Source: Synanceia verrucosa
Taxonomy: Eukaryota; Chordata; Actinopteri; Perciformes; Synanceiidae
Direction: 5' to 3'
DNA: 64,000 nt
NCBI GenBank assembly: GCA_029721515.1
Contig: CM056559.1
Location: 16,392,501 to 16,456,500, forward strand
Shown here one piece after another: positions 10,921 to 20,834 of the stretch (the stretch's first letter is position 1; the number at the start of each line of letters is the position of its first letter). Under the pieces are notes generated by a model. It saw only the letters and a list, made by a program, of their open reading frames with translations. It did not search any database and was not told the origin of the DNA. Made by a program: the position numbers and the translations under genes.

Positions 10921-11366
10921 CCATACGGAAAAGAAAGAAAAAAAATTATTAAAAAAAAAAAATGTACATGAATACTAGTGCATGATTTATTCTTGAAAGT
11001 GGCCACTTTTGCATTCTTTTCATACAAGATAATAAAAAGAAGTATACGGATATTGTATGTATCATTGCTGTAATATGCTATTTTGATAAATACCCAAATC
11101 ATACAAGTTTCTTTTTGTTTAAATTTACTCAGGATCTTATATCGGGATTCTCTGTACAAGGTACTCATACAAAGGAGATTTCCTTAGTATGAAACTTGTG
11201 TGTAAAGCGTACAACAGTGAATGATACACACAATATCCTTATGCTTCTTTTTATTATCTTGTATGAAAAGAATGCAAAAGTGGCCACTTTCAAGAGTAAA
11301 TCATATACTATTCATGAATTTCAGTACATTTTTTAATAAGTTTTTTTCTGTTTCTTTTCCATATGG
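10921..11366. mobile_element. Small foldback element
   Basis: The two arms, roughly 10921-11070 and 11212-11366, are reverse complements. Shared landmarks are AAGTGGCCACTTT, TTTTCATACAAGATAATAAA and the ends CCATACGGAAAAGAAA / TTTCTTTTCCATATGG. GTTC flanks both sides (10917-10920, 11367-11370), a possible 4-bp target duplication. About 140 bp separates the arms. Superfamily unknown. Confidence 0.75.
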
Positions 11367-11599
11367 GTTCTCATAGCATCTCTCAGGAAGACGTGCTGCC
11401 CAGGCTTCTTCTGGTTGGCATGGTGGAGAGGAAGACGTGTTGCCCATCCATTGGTGGTAGCTTGATGATGCTCTTCATCCCCTTGGACAATCTTATACAA
11501 TTCTATATATACACTGTATATTAGCTGTTGTCATATTAAGTTGGACATTTTCATACAATTTTATATGTAGTGTTAATGTGTTTTCATTGTTGTTATTCT

Positions 11600-12540
11600 G
11601 TACACATGGCATCTATTGCACGTCTGTCCATCCTGGAAGAGGGATCCCTCCTCTGTTGCTCTTCCTGAGGCTTCTTCCATTTCCTTTTTCCCTGTTAAAA
11701 GGGTTTTTGGGGGGAGTTTTTCCTTAGTCAATGGGAGGGTCATTCATAAAGCACAGCGAGTGTCATATCCTGTACAGATTGTAAAGGCCAATTTATAGTA
11801 TTCCGTAAAGTGCTGTACGTAGAGACGGAGAGCCCTCTGCATTGCCGGAGAGCCTGACGGAGAGCCTCTCCATCCTCTCCGGGCGCAGGATGTTTTTTTT
11901 TTTAACTGTCCGTCAATCCGTCAAGGGAAGACGGAGACGACAAGGGCTGTGATTGGTCCTCTAGCTGCACCCCTGCTGTGAAATGCAGCCTCTCTCCCTA
12001 CACAGAAGCAGACAGAGAGGTCATCTCTGCAGCAGCGCGGACAGAACAGGAACTAAAGTATCGATTATCCTTGTGAAAGGCAAATCAAACACATTCAACC
12101 TGCTCAAAAAATCTATTTAATTCATTTAGTAATTATGGCTGGGGTATATTTCCACAGAACATACCGAAAGTTGTTGGTTTGCGTTTGCTATTATCCGATT
12201 TTGTGTTGAAAAGAACGAGGAAGAGGAGTTTTAAAGACTGAAAGCAATCAATGTTGTTCTCTTCTATCTCCCTCACAAATAATTAAATCATAAAATAGTA
12301 TTTTCTCCTGCTTTTATCTGCAATATTAAGGCGAATTGCTTCACTTTCCGAGGGGGTGCATTTCAGCGCAGGGCTGCACAACACGCATCACGACGGAGAA
12401 GTGCGAGGGCTCAAGGGGTCTCCGTAGCTACGGATACCGTATTACGTAGTCGGAGAAGTATATTCCAGCCTTAAAGCCCTCTGAGGCAAATTGGTAAGTT
12501 GTGATATTGGGCTATACAAATAAAATTGACTTGAATTGAA
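11600..12540 (+). repeat. Dispersed fish repeat ending AATTGACTTGAATTGA
   Basis: CCTGTTAAAAGGGTTTTTGG, TTTTTCCTTAGTCAATGGGA, CAGATTGTAAAG and GCCCTCTGAGGCAAATTGG followed by GATATTGGGCTATACAAATA are landmarks of a repeat I know from many teleost genomes. It is split by the Harbinger-type MITE. Joining 11784 to 12475 restores the familiar CAGATTGTAAAGCCCTCTGA. The A-rich tail suggests a LINE or SINE 3' end, but I cannot name the family. Confidence 0.65.
11785..12471. mobile_element. PIF/Harbinger-type MITE, copy 2
   Basis: A 687-bp copy of the element at 4127-4815, with TAA on both sides (11782-11784 and 12472-12474). Internal landmarks shared with copy 1 are CGTACGTAGAGACGGAGAGC-like ends, TCGATTATCCTTGTGAAAGG and GTAGCTACGGA. 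No coding sequence. Confidence 0.88.
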
Positions 12541-12608
12541 ATGTGTTGTTTTAAGCAAAGCATTATGTAACTTTATTGTCAAGTAACAATAATACTTTCA
12601 GTATTATC

Positions 12609-12820
12609 AACATCCATCCATCCATCAATTTTCTACCGCTTATCCTGACATAGGGTCACAGGGGGGGGCTGGATCCTATCCCAGCTGTCTTAGGGAGGAA
12701 GGCAGGGTACACCCTAGACAAGTCGCCACCTCATCGCAGGGCACATAGAGACAGACAACCATTCACACTCACGGTCAATTTAAATTAGCCAATTAACCTA
12801 ATCCCCATGCATGTTTTTGG
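12609..12820 (-). mobile_element. SINE fragment
   Basis: The tail and body portion of the SINE at 9849-10198, starting CATCCATCCATCCATCAATT and ending at CATGCATGTTTTTGGAT. The tRNA-like head is missing, as expected for a 5'-truncated copy on the minus strand. Confidence 0.8.
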
Positions 12821-12904
12821 ATTGGATAAGTTACTTGAGTAATTGTTTTAGCCCTAAGCAATAGTAACACTTCTCACTAGTATCACTGACTATGTCCCTA
12901 TCGA

Positions 12905-14537
12905 TATGATCAGCAACCTTTTTTCAAGTGATTAAACCGTCAAAAAAAATTGATGGCCTGCAGCATCTCCACTTTATTAATCAGCATTTATTATTAGAGA
13001 GCTGCCACTACCATATTGGGCCTCACATTCTCTCCAGTGCTACAGTCTGCTGAGCGTCTACAGCAGGGTTATTCAATTAAAATTCAAAAAGGTCCAGTCC
13101 GACAAGTATTAAAGCAAAGGTCCGAAACATCATCGTGTCTAATTTGAGTTATGTAGCCTAGTAATTTAGCATATAATTAATAACTGACTGTCAAATCAAA
13201 TAAATTCAGCATGATTCAAAAACAGTTTGACAATATTTATTGTCATTTAACATTTAAGTAAACAAATACATAATAATGTAGATAGGAATAATGCTATTGT
13301 CTTACTAAATAAGAATACAGTTGCATTTAGAAATAAGAGAAAATAAAATATGTAACTGCTTAATGAATAGCTTCATCCAGCTGGGCCGGTACATCCTGGG
13401 TTAATATGTCACTTTACCTTGTGGCTGAAGATGCTGACATGCGTAGGCCTGTCACAATAGTCAATTATCGTATGATAAATGAAAACGAAGTCGGTCGTTT
13501 TTCCGGCCTTGATATATCGCCATGCGCATGCACGTTTGTTTTCCTTGTCTCTCTCTACCAAAGAGGCTGAGAGTTCACTCTGTGCATCTTTCTCAACACG
13601 TGGGTGCGTTGGTTCCGCAGCAGAATTAACAGAGTGAGCCCTCCTGTTTGTCATAGCATCTCTTTGTCTCAATGGGGGGAGGAGGGGCCGCGAGCAAACA
13701 CACAGAGAGCAGCTGTAGCAGGTGAGTTGGTGAGGAGTAGAGAGCCAGGCAACGAGGAGAAATTAGTAGAAAAAATGAAAGTGATGATTTCGAAGCTAAA
13801 TGCCCCAGCCCCGATTGCAATGTCAAATACCAGGGTCCGATATTAACGGTTGCCCGAAAGCCCGGGTGAAGTAAAAACAACTGGCGGGCCAGCAGACAGT
13901 GCACAAACATACCTGTCATCGTTCCAGCCTGTGCTGTGTAACTCAGAATTGTGGAGCCCAGTGACACAGAGCCCGATCAGTGCCGCTAAACCAGACCGGT
14001 GTCGTTGCGCCCGGTGCCGTCTGTAATACTTTGTTAGTATGATAATTTGATTAGTTTTGAAGTTGCAGTGATTTAAAGTTGGTGATAAATAGTTAATAAG
14101 AGGTTCTATTGAGTAACATTGTGTCTGACTTATTTATAACAGGTAGCTCACCGGTTCAGACAGGGCATGGAGGGTGTAACTGCTATTGATCAAATTGTTG
14201 TATACAGTCACCAGGAAATGGATTTTAGTAAAACATAAGTTATAAGTATGAGTCACATAAAGAGAAAAAGAAACTCTTAAGAACCTCAGAATAATGCTGA
14301 CAATGACATTGTCATTGTTATAGGAAATAAGTTGTGGGACAATATATCGTCCAGCAAAATTTTGACAGGTCTAGATGTGGGTATTTTTATTTTATTCTTT
14401 TTTTCCTAAAATAAAGCTTCTTCCAGTGCACTCATGCACTAAATCAGGAAATGTTTTTTGTGTTGATCCAAAATCCATGCAATTCTGAGGGAAGTGATTG
14501 TGCTGGGCTCTGAGACAGTTCAGACTTCAGTCGGTAT
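12905..14537 (+). repeat. Long inverted repeat, arm X (left)
   Basis: Reverse complement of 17035-18150 apart from insertions. Matching landmarks include TTTCAAGTGATTAAAC, CAGTCTGCTGAGCGTCTAC, ACTGTCAAATCAAATAAATT, TGTAGATAGGAATAATG and GCAAAAGTCCC-free flanks such as CTTCTTCCAGTGCACTCATG. This arm carries a hAT element (13444-14373) and about 90 extra bases near 13077-13160. The right arm instead carries a SINE. It ends abruptly where repeat L begins. Identity by eye is high but clearly below that of recent duplications. Confidence 0.8.
13444..14373. mobile_element. Nonautonomous hAT element
   Basis: Ends TAGGCCTGTCACAATAG and TTTTGACAGGTCTA form terminal inverted repeats. The flanking 8-mers are GACATGCG and GATGTGGG. 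The inverted paralogue keeps the unoccupied site as GACATGGG (CCCATGTC at 17222-17229), so both flanks derive from one 8-bp duplication, as in hAT elements. The open frames inside (13626-13967 minus and others) are not recognisable transposase. Confidence 0.8.
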
Positions 14538-14953
14538 TAGGGATTGACCAATTATTGGACAGGACGATTATCAGGGCCAATATTCGACATTTTGACGCAT
14601 TTCAGCATCTGCCCTTTTTTTAAAATCCGACGGCCGATAAGAGATCAATTTAAAACTGAATTAATTTTGGCTCTAATGCAGCCGCATCTCTCTGCATTCA
14701 CTACTCTGTCTCCAGCATTGTCCCACCCACAGCATCATCCAATTGGTAACATGCACAGCCAATCAGCAGCGCTCAAACACGGTGGAGTGAGTGAACACCT
14801 TTTGCCAAGTGAGAAGCTCCAGAGAGCAGTTTATGTAAGAGCTAAGGGTGTTTTCACACTTGGTCCCTTTCAGCCCTTCAAACAAATTCAGACCGATGAC
14901 ATATGTGAACACAACCATACTCAGACCCCTTTGAAGTGAAGTACGGTTCGCAT

Positions 14954-15466
14954 ATGGCGCTTTTCCACTACACAGTAATGGCAGAGCACAGCCCAGTTTT
15001 GGTGCTTTTCCATTACAAATGAGTACCTCCTCTGCGTGGGCGGGGTTGTCATATGGCAGCGTGAAACTGCCGTAACTTCATTTGCATGCGACACAGAAAA
15101 CCGGGAAGAAGAAGAACATCAACAACACAAACAATGGAGGACAAGGAAGCGATCGTGTATTTGTTGCTCGCTCTGTGACTTTTTGTCACGCACAAAGCAG
15201 TTGCCGGTTTTAAAAATGGCGGAGTCGAGTTGTTTTTAGCTTTTACAGTCCAATTGGATGTCCCGCATCCAATGACGACACTCGTTGGCCAATCAGTGGA
15301 AGGCAGTCGGCTGATGTCGCGTTTTAGTATTGCTTCGGCTCCCTTGGAACCAGGGCTGAGGAGGTACGATAAAAGTACCTCGAACCAGGTACCAGGTAGT
15401 AGTGGAAAAGCGCCACAACCGTGTAGAGCCGGACCGTACCGTACCATGCCTGTGGAAAAGCTCCAT
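14954..15466. mobile_element. MITE with GCTTTTCCAC ends
   Basis: Left end ATGGCGCTTTTCCACTACAC, right end GTGGAAAAGCTCCAT. Internal repeats of CTTTTCCA and GGTACCAGG-like motifs are typical of an abundant fish MITE. Exact boundaries and target duplication are ambiguous. The overlapping open frames on both strands are not genes. Confidence 0.6.
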
Positions 15467-15594
15467 TAAAGTCAGTGGTAAAGCGCACCGGGTTCTCGAC
15501 GACTTTTTCACTGGATTGTAACCTCCTTCGCATGCCATAGATTTGTCACATGACTGTAGCCAGAAAAACTCAGCGGTGGGGAATCCAAAACATG

Positions 15595-16244
15595 GGTTGC
15601 ATCCGAAATTCCATACTATACACTACATACGCAATATGTGTACTATCATTCAACATATTTTTGAGTGAATAAATGTATTACGCATCTTTTCCGCCGCACT
15701 GCTTAGTGCGGAAGTGACACAACCTCTTGCCGGTTGGATTGGAGACACGTGATCGTGGTAACCCATTCCAACCTCACCTCTACCGGCAATTTGCAAGAAT
15801 ACATCTAATAATAATAATAATAATCTGATAATACATCTTTAAGATAGTATTATTATTTTATATATATATATATATATAAAATTATATAATATATAATAAT
15901 AATAGGTGTGAATGTGAGTGGTTGTCTGTCTCTATGTGCCCAGCGATGAGGTGGCGATTTATCAAGGGTGTGCCCTGCCTTCCGCCCAAAGACAGCTGTG
16001 ACAGGCTTCAGCCCCCCCCGCGAACCTACGAGTAAAAGCAGTAGAAAATGGATGGATGGATGTTAAAAACCACTATTGTCCATTGTGTTGTTGTTGCATT
16101 GTGGGACATTTATGCTGGTGTAGTGTCCAGTGCTTACATACTGTAATATTTACCGGAAAAAGTATGCACCTCACGTACTATTGGGTTCATACCAACGTTT
16201 CAGTATACTCAATAGCATGTTAATATGGAAGTTCGGATGTAGCC
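15595..16244. mobile_element. MITE with CATCCGAA ends
   Basis: Left end GGTTGCATCCGAAATTCC, right end GGAAGTTCGGATGTAGCC, inverted repeats. ATG lies on each side (15592-15594, 16245-16247), a candidate 3-bp duplication. It contains a (TA)n run near 15860 and a SINE fragment. Superfamily not assigned. Confidence 0.65.
15903..16066 (+). mobile_element. SINE fragment with GGATGGATG tail
   Basis: Body and tail of the window's SINE family in plus orientation, ending GTAGAAAATGGATGGATGG. The tRNA-like head is missing. It lies within the CATCCGAA MITE, next to a TA-rich tract. Confidence 0.8.
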
Positions 16245-17034
16245 ATGGCAGCTTTTTGGGCTCATATGTCATCTGTATAACTCTATTTTCCCGATGAATA
16301 TGTGCAAATCTAACCAGAAAACACAGGGGACAAGCATGGCAGCAGACGTTTTGTTCCAAGTGAAAACTACCCAGAATTCAGTGCATTGGGGGTCTGAGAG
16401 CTCTAGAGGACCAGGTGTGAACAGAAAGGGGAATGAGACCCCATCAAAGCTGAACTGGACCAGAAAGAGAATCCAGTCCTCTTTGTAATAAATTCACAGT
16501 GTGAACACAAAAAGAACTGAGTTCTTTTTCTGTTGGTCCACTTTTTGGTCCACTTACAGAGGCCTGAGTTTGGTTCGCTTAAAGGGGACTATGTGTGAAA
16601 ACACCCTAAGTTAAGGCAGCAGATTCTCCCAAATAATACCGGTAATAAACACCCCTGTTCTCTACAACTCACAACTGCTTGCATTACTAATGTTACTGAC
16701 GGTCTGTTAGGGAGAGAGGGAGATAGGGAGAGTAAAAACCTTACGCACACACCAATTGGATTAGAGTTAAGCCTTCCACGTGACGCTACTCAGCCAATGA
16801 AGTCTCTGCATTCCAGACACTACGCTGCCGCTCCGCACACAGACGAAAGTGAAGAAGAGAGGGACAGTCGGAAGAAGATAGAAAAAGAATGAAAAATAAA
16901 GAAATCGACACGGAAAGACAAGACAGAGACAGTTGAGCCGCTGATAGAAAAAACAGAGCTTTCATGAAGCTCTGTGTCTGATTTGCTCAGAAACTGTACC
17001 ACTCATTAGAAGTGAAGGACCACTGTGAAAAAAA

Positions 17035-18150
17035 CACTAACATTTTGACCAAGTATACCCACTGAGGTTTGAACTGTCCAGCATAATCAGTTCCCTCAGA
17101 ACTGCTTAAAATTTTGGGTCAACACAAAAAACATTTACTGATGGAGTACATGAGTGCAGTGGAAGAAGCCTTATTTTAGAGAAAACAAAAAGAAGAAGAC
17201 CTTTGTAATAAAATACAAATACCCATGTCAGCCTCATCAGCCAAAAGTAACAGTGACATTATGTTAACCCACGATGTACCAGCCCGGCTGGATGAAGCTA
17301 TTTATAGAGCAGTTATTCAAAACATCCATCCATCCATCCATTATCTACCGCTTATCCTCATAGGGTCGCGGGGGGGCTGGAGCCTATCCCAGCTGTCTTA
17401 GGGCGGAAGGCAGGGTACACCCTGGACAAGTCGCCACCTCATCGCAGGGCATATAGAAACAGACAACCATTCACACTCACATTCACACCTATGGTCAATT
17501 TAAATTAGCCAATTAACCTAATCCCCATGCATGTTTTTGGATGGTGGGAGGAAGCCGGAGTACCCGGAGAGAACCCACGCAGACACGGGGAGAACATGCA
17601 AACTCCACACAGAAAGGCGCCGGGCCCGGGATTCGAACCCGGTACCTTCTTGCTGTGAGGCGACAGTGCTAACCACTACACCACCATTTCAAAACATATT
17701 TTATTTATTTTCTCTTATGTCTAAATGCAACTCTATTCTTATTTAATGAGACAATAACAATAACTACAATAATAATGTAGATTATTCCTATCTACATTAT
17801 TATTTGTTTACTTAAATGTTAAATGACAATAAATATTGTCAAAATGTTTTGGAATCACACAATTTATTTGATTTGACAGTCGGTTATTGATTATATGCAA
17901 AATTACTAGGTGTTACAACCCTGCTCAAGATGCTCAGCAGACTGGGGAGAATGTCTGTTACGGTAGAGAATAGTGTGTGTTTGTGTGGAAGCACATGAGA
18001 AACTCTACAACTCATGACTACTAACGTTAATGTGAGACTCAATACAGTAGTGGCAGCTCTCTGTTCCTATGATAAACACTGATTATTAAAGTAAAGATGT
18101 TGTCAGCTATTTTTTTAATGGTTTAATCACTTGAAACAAGGTTGCTGAAA
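17035..18150 (-). repeat. Long inverted repeat, arm X' (right)
   Basis: Reverse complement of the left X arm at 12905-14537. It keeps the unoccupied target of the hAT element found in the other arm, and carries a SINE the other arm lacks. Landmarks include ACCAGCCCGGCTGGATGAAG, TGTAGATTATTCCTATCTAC and GTGGCAGCTCTCTG. Confidence 0.8.
17326..17687 (-). mobile_element. tRNA-derived SINE, full copy
   Basis: Same family as 9849-10198, including the tRNA-like head with A and B boxes (GGTTCGAATCCC on the minus strand) and CATC-repeat tail. A perfect 10-bp target duplication, TTCAAAACAT, lies at 17316-17325 and 17688-17697. It inserted into the X' arm after the X arms formed, because the left arm lacks it. 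Confidence 0.87.
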
Positions 18151-18481
18151 TGTTACCATTGCTATTACACTATTGTTTTCAGCTACAGTAACATTAATCG
18201 TTGGTAATGTAGCAGCCTAGTTTTGAATGACAAGGTCCCTGCTATCACATATTAAATACGTATAAATAACAATTACAAAATAAAATCAACTACAGGCTCC
18301 CCAAATGCTGTAATAAATTAAGCACGATGAGTTGAGTATTTGTATTATTCAAAATTTTGATGCCAATATTTAAATTTTTGCTGCAAATGAATATCGGCTC
18401 CAAATATCGGTTACCGGCCTGCTTGACCCCTAATAATCGCAATCAGTATCAGCCCTGAAAAAGTCATACTGGTCTACGTTA
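18151..18481. other. hAT-like terminal sequence, unclassified
   Basis: The last 120 bases contain ATATCGGCTCC, CAAATATCGGTTACCGG and ATCAGCCCTGAAAAAGTC, typical of terminal regions of fish hAT elements (CGATA-rich with an AGGGCTGATA motif). The left end of such an element is not resolved. Confidence 0.4.
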
Positions 18482-18781
18482 AGGCCAATTCATACTCCGC
18501 AGAACGGACTCCATGGAGGCCCACGCGTACTTAAAGCGAACGCCTGCGAGGTCTGTGCACGCAAAGCTCAAATTTTACGTCCACACGGACTCCGCTCCAT
18601 GCTGGTGTCACACAAAACACAGCTCGGCATGTGTTTTACACACCGACCCGCATTAAATGTGACACCAATCATCTGATTCACTGCAGTTTGACAGGCAACT
18701 AGTGCACGGCTGTACGCTCGACTATGAAAGCTCTGAATGGAGCGGACAGTCCGCAAGGATAGCGCGCTGCTGACAGTCCGC

Positions 18782-19981
18782 TAGGGCTGAACGATTTTAG
18801 GAAAAGATTACATTGCGATTTTTCTGGCAGATATTTTGATTTCAATTCAATTCACGATTTTCTTCAAATGAAACTTCAGCGCCATATTCACAATGTGTAC
18901 AGTGACCTTTACAATGACAGAAAATTACACAATGACTTAATGTCATCAATAATGATTATTATTATTTTATGATTTCAACTCAATAGGTTATTTTTGTGTA
19001 ATTAAGGCTCTATCATGGTAGGCATACTAGACAACATTCTGATGATAATCAACATCCACATGGGCAACCTGTTACTCTTTAGGACCCTGGGGAGTAAAAG
19101 TTTGCATTGTGGAGTGTTCACTGAAAGTGTTCCCAGCGCTTCCAGCCTTATAGACGTACAACAAAATATGTTTACTGTTTAAGTCAGTAGCAGATAGCAT
19201 GAATATCTTTTTGAGGAGATTAATCCAAATTAATCTTTCTGAGTTGGAGATTTAAATTCTGATTTGGAGCTTGTAAAGTCCGACATTCTTGAATACACCG
19301 CTAAACACAAACGCTGAGCTCCCACTGCTGCTGCCATAACATTAATGCTCTGTTTTACCAGCGCTTTGTCTCCTTATGCTGGAAAACAGGGAGACGGATC
19401 AGTGTCACTATCAATCTGAGGGGGACATGTCCCCTCGTCCCAAGTAACATCTGAGCATGTGAATCTTTTCCATTAGACTTTTCACCGGACTTTTTCGTCA
19501 TGCACTCCTCATGCAAATGCCTGTCGTGATTTTTCAAGTGCCGGTAAAAGTTGGCTGTGTTTCCGCTGGATTTTACAACTTTAGAGCGACAGGTTTTACG
19601 CACAGTTCCTGTTTCTGGTGCACGTCTGCAACCTCAAAGCCCAGATACCGCCTAATGACAGCCGTGCTGTTTGTCTTGGAGATTAAATCCCCTCCTCCAC
19701 TTCTGTTTCTGCTGAAATAATTTCTAAACATGTTCACGTTACAAAGGAGGAGCAGCAGGTTAACACACTGATTGGTTAGCATGCTCTGTCCATGAGTAGC
19801 ATGCCGCTTCAGATTTGTGAGCTTGGCAGGACGGCATGTACACTATATGTAAAACAATTAAAACAACAGATCCTGTGTCAGTCAGAAGCACTGCAAAAAA
19901 ACGCAGCTTTGACGATCACAGGATCGCGTTGATCACTGAAATCACGATTTCAATCTGAAAACGATAAATCGTCCAGCCCTA
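18782..19981 (-). mobile_element. hAT element nested in Harbinger-type element
   Basis: Ends TAGGGCTGAACGATTTT and AAATCGTCCAGCCCTA, with a perfect 8-bp target duplication CAGTCCGC (18774-18781 and 19982-19989). It carries a remnant of a hAT transposase N-terminus on the minus strand. The rest of the transposase is deleted, so it is a deletion derivative that needed enzyme supplied elsewhere. Confidence 0.92.
19355..19720 (-). pseudogene. hAT transposase BED zinc-finger remnant
   Basis: Two overlapping minus-strand frames together resemble the N-terminal BED finger of ZBED-like hAT transposases. One gives a YLGFEVADVHQKQELC stretch; the next gives CRSKVVKSSGNTANFYRHLK followed by NHDRH. The Cys-x2-Cys and His-x4-His spacing is recognisable but split by a frameshift near 19590. 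Nothing of the catalytic domain is present. Confidence 0.75.
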
Positions 19982-20024
19982 CAGTCCGCCCGAGTATGAA
20001 TTGGCCTTTAGTGTTGTTTCTCAC

Positions 20025-20834
20025 AGTCTCTGAGCAGATCAGACACAGAACTTCATCCGTCCATCTCCATCCATCTGTCTTCTCTTAACCAGCGTCATAT
20101 CTGATCATTTTTCTCTCCTTGTCTCCAGCTCATTTGTCTCTCTATCTTGTCTTTCTGTGTCGAATTCTTATTTTTACCTCCGCCAAAGAGGTTATGTTTT
20201 CACTGGGGTTTGTTTATTTGTATGGGGTTTGTTTATTTGTATGTATGTTGGTTTGCAAAATAACTCAAAAAGTTGTGGATGGATTTTGATGAAATTTTCA
20301 GGGTTGGTCCAAAGTAGCCTAACTTAAAACTGATTAATTTTTGGTGGTGATCGGATCCGATTCGACAGTCCACCAGTTACTAACTTCTGGTCTAAAGCCA
20401 GAGGAAAAAGCGGATTGGTGCGCTAACATCACGCTAAAAGCTAATCAGCTTCACCTCCTGCAATAAAGCTTAACTGAACTGAGTTCATTAGGTTTTTATT
20501 CTCCCTATCTCCCTCTCTCTTTCTAACAGACTCCCAGTAACATTAGTAATGCTAGTAGTTGTTAGTTGTAGAGGACAGGGGTGTTTATTATTATTCAGGA
20601 GAATCTGCTACCTTAACTTCACTTTTACATAAACCGCACTACGGATCTTCTCATTTGGCAAAACCAGAGAGACGCAGCTGCATCAGAGACCAAATAATTC
20701 AGTTTTAAACTGATCTCTTATCGACTGTTGGATCTTAAAAAAAAAAAAAAAAAAAAAAAGCAGATACCGATATGCATCAAAATGACACATATCGGCGCAG
20801 ATAATCGTCCCAGACTATAAGCGGTCCATCCCTA
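20025..20834 (-). repeat. Long inverted repeat, arm L' (right)
   Basis: Reverse complement of arm L, ending in GCGGTCCATCCCTA, the counterpart of the TAGGGATTGACC start at 14538. It keeps the pre-insertion site for the element at 14846-16606 and carries its own insertion at 20170-20420. An A-homopolymer near 20738-20759 lies inside. Confidence 0.75.
20170..20420 (+). repeat. Dispersed fish repeat (ACCTCCGCCAAAGAGG)
   Basis: Begins ACCTCCGCCAAAGAGGTTAT, has two GGGGTTTGTTTATTTGTATG copies, then ATAACTCAAAAAGTTGTGGA and GGATTTTGATGAAATTTTCA. I recognise this from many fish genomes as a common interspersed repeat of uncertain class. It is absent from the opposite L arm. Confidence 0.65.

Larger units (their letters stand above)
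14846..16606. mobile_element. Harbinger-like element inserted in arm L
   Basis: Terminal inverted repeats GGGTGTTTTCACACTTGG and its complement ending GTGTGAAAACACCC, flanked by TAA on both sides (14843-14845, 16607-16609). The opposite L arm lacks it, giving the pre-insertion site. It contains two further nested elements and a SINE fragment. No transposase remains. Confidence 0.8.
14538..17034 (+). repeat. Long inverted repeat, arm L (left)
   Basis: Starts with a hAT-like end, TAGGGATTGACCAATTATTG. Without the Harbinger-type insertion at 14846-16606, it is the reverse complement of 20025-20834. Shared landmarks are CGATAAGAGATCA, TTTAAAACTGAATTA, AAGGCAGCAGATTCTCC, ACACCCCTGTTCTCTACAAC, GTCTGTTAGGGAGAGAG and CTGTGTCTGATTTGCTCAG. 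Probably one end of a large hAT-like or foldback element. The 8-mers beyond its two outer ends do not match, so it is not a simple single insertion. Confidence 0.75.
18482..20007. mobile_element. Harbinger-type element with nested hAT
   Basis: Perfect ends AGGCCAATTCATACTC and GAGTATGAATTGGCCT, flanked by TTA on both sides (18479-18481, 20008-20010). The AGGCCAATT start is shared with the two MITEs at 4127 and 11785, so they are probably related. Without the nested hAT, only about 330 bp remain. Confidence 0.88.

Noticed and set aside
14538..20834. A single hAT element spanning both L arms
   Set aside because: The end sequences fit, but the outer 8-mers (GTCGGTAT and GCGATGAT) do not match, and the interior holds an inverted copy of the flanking X arm.
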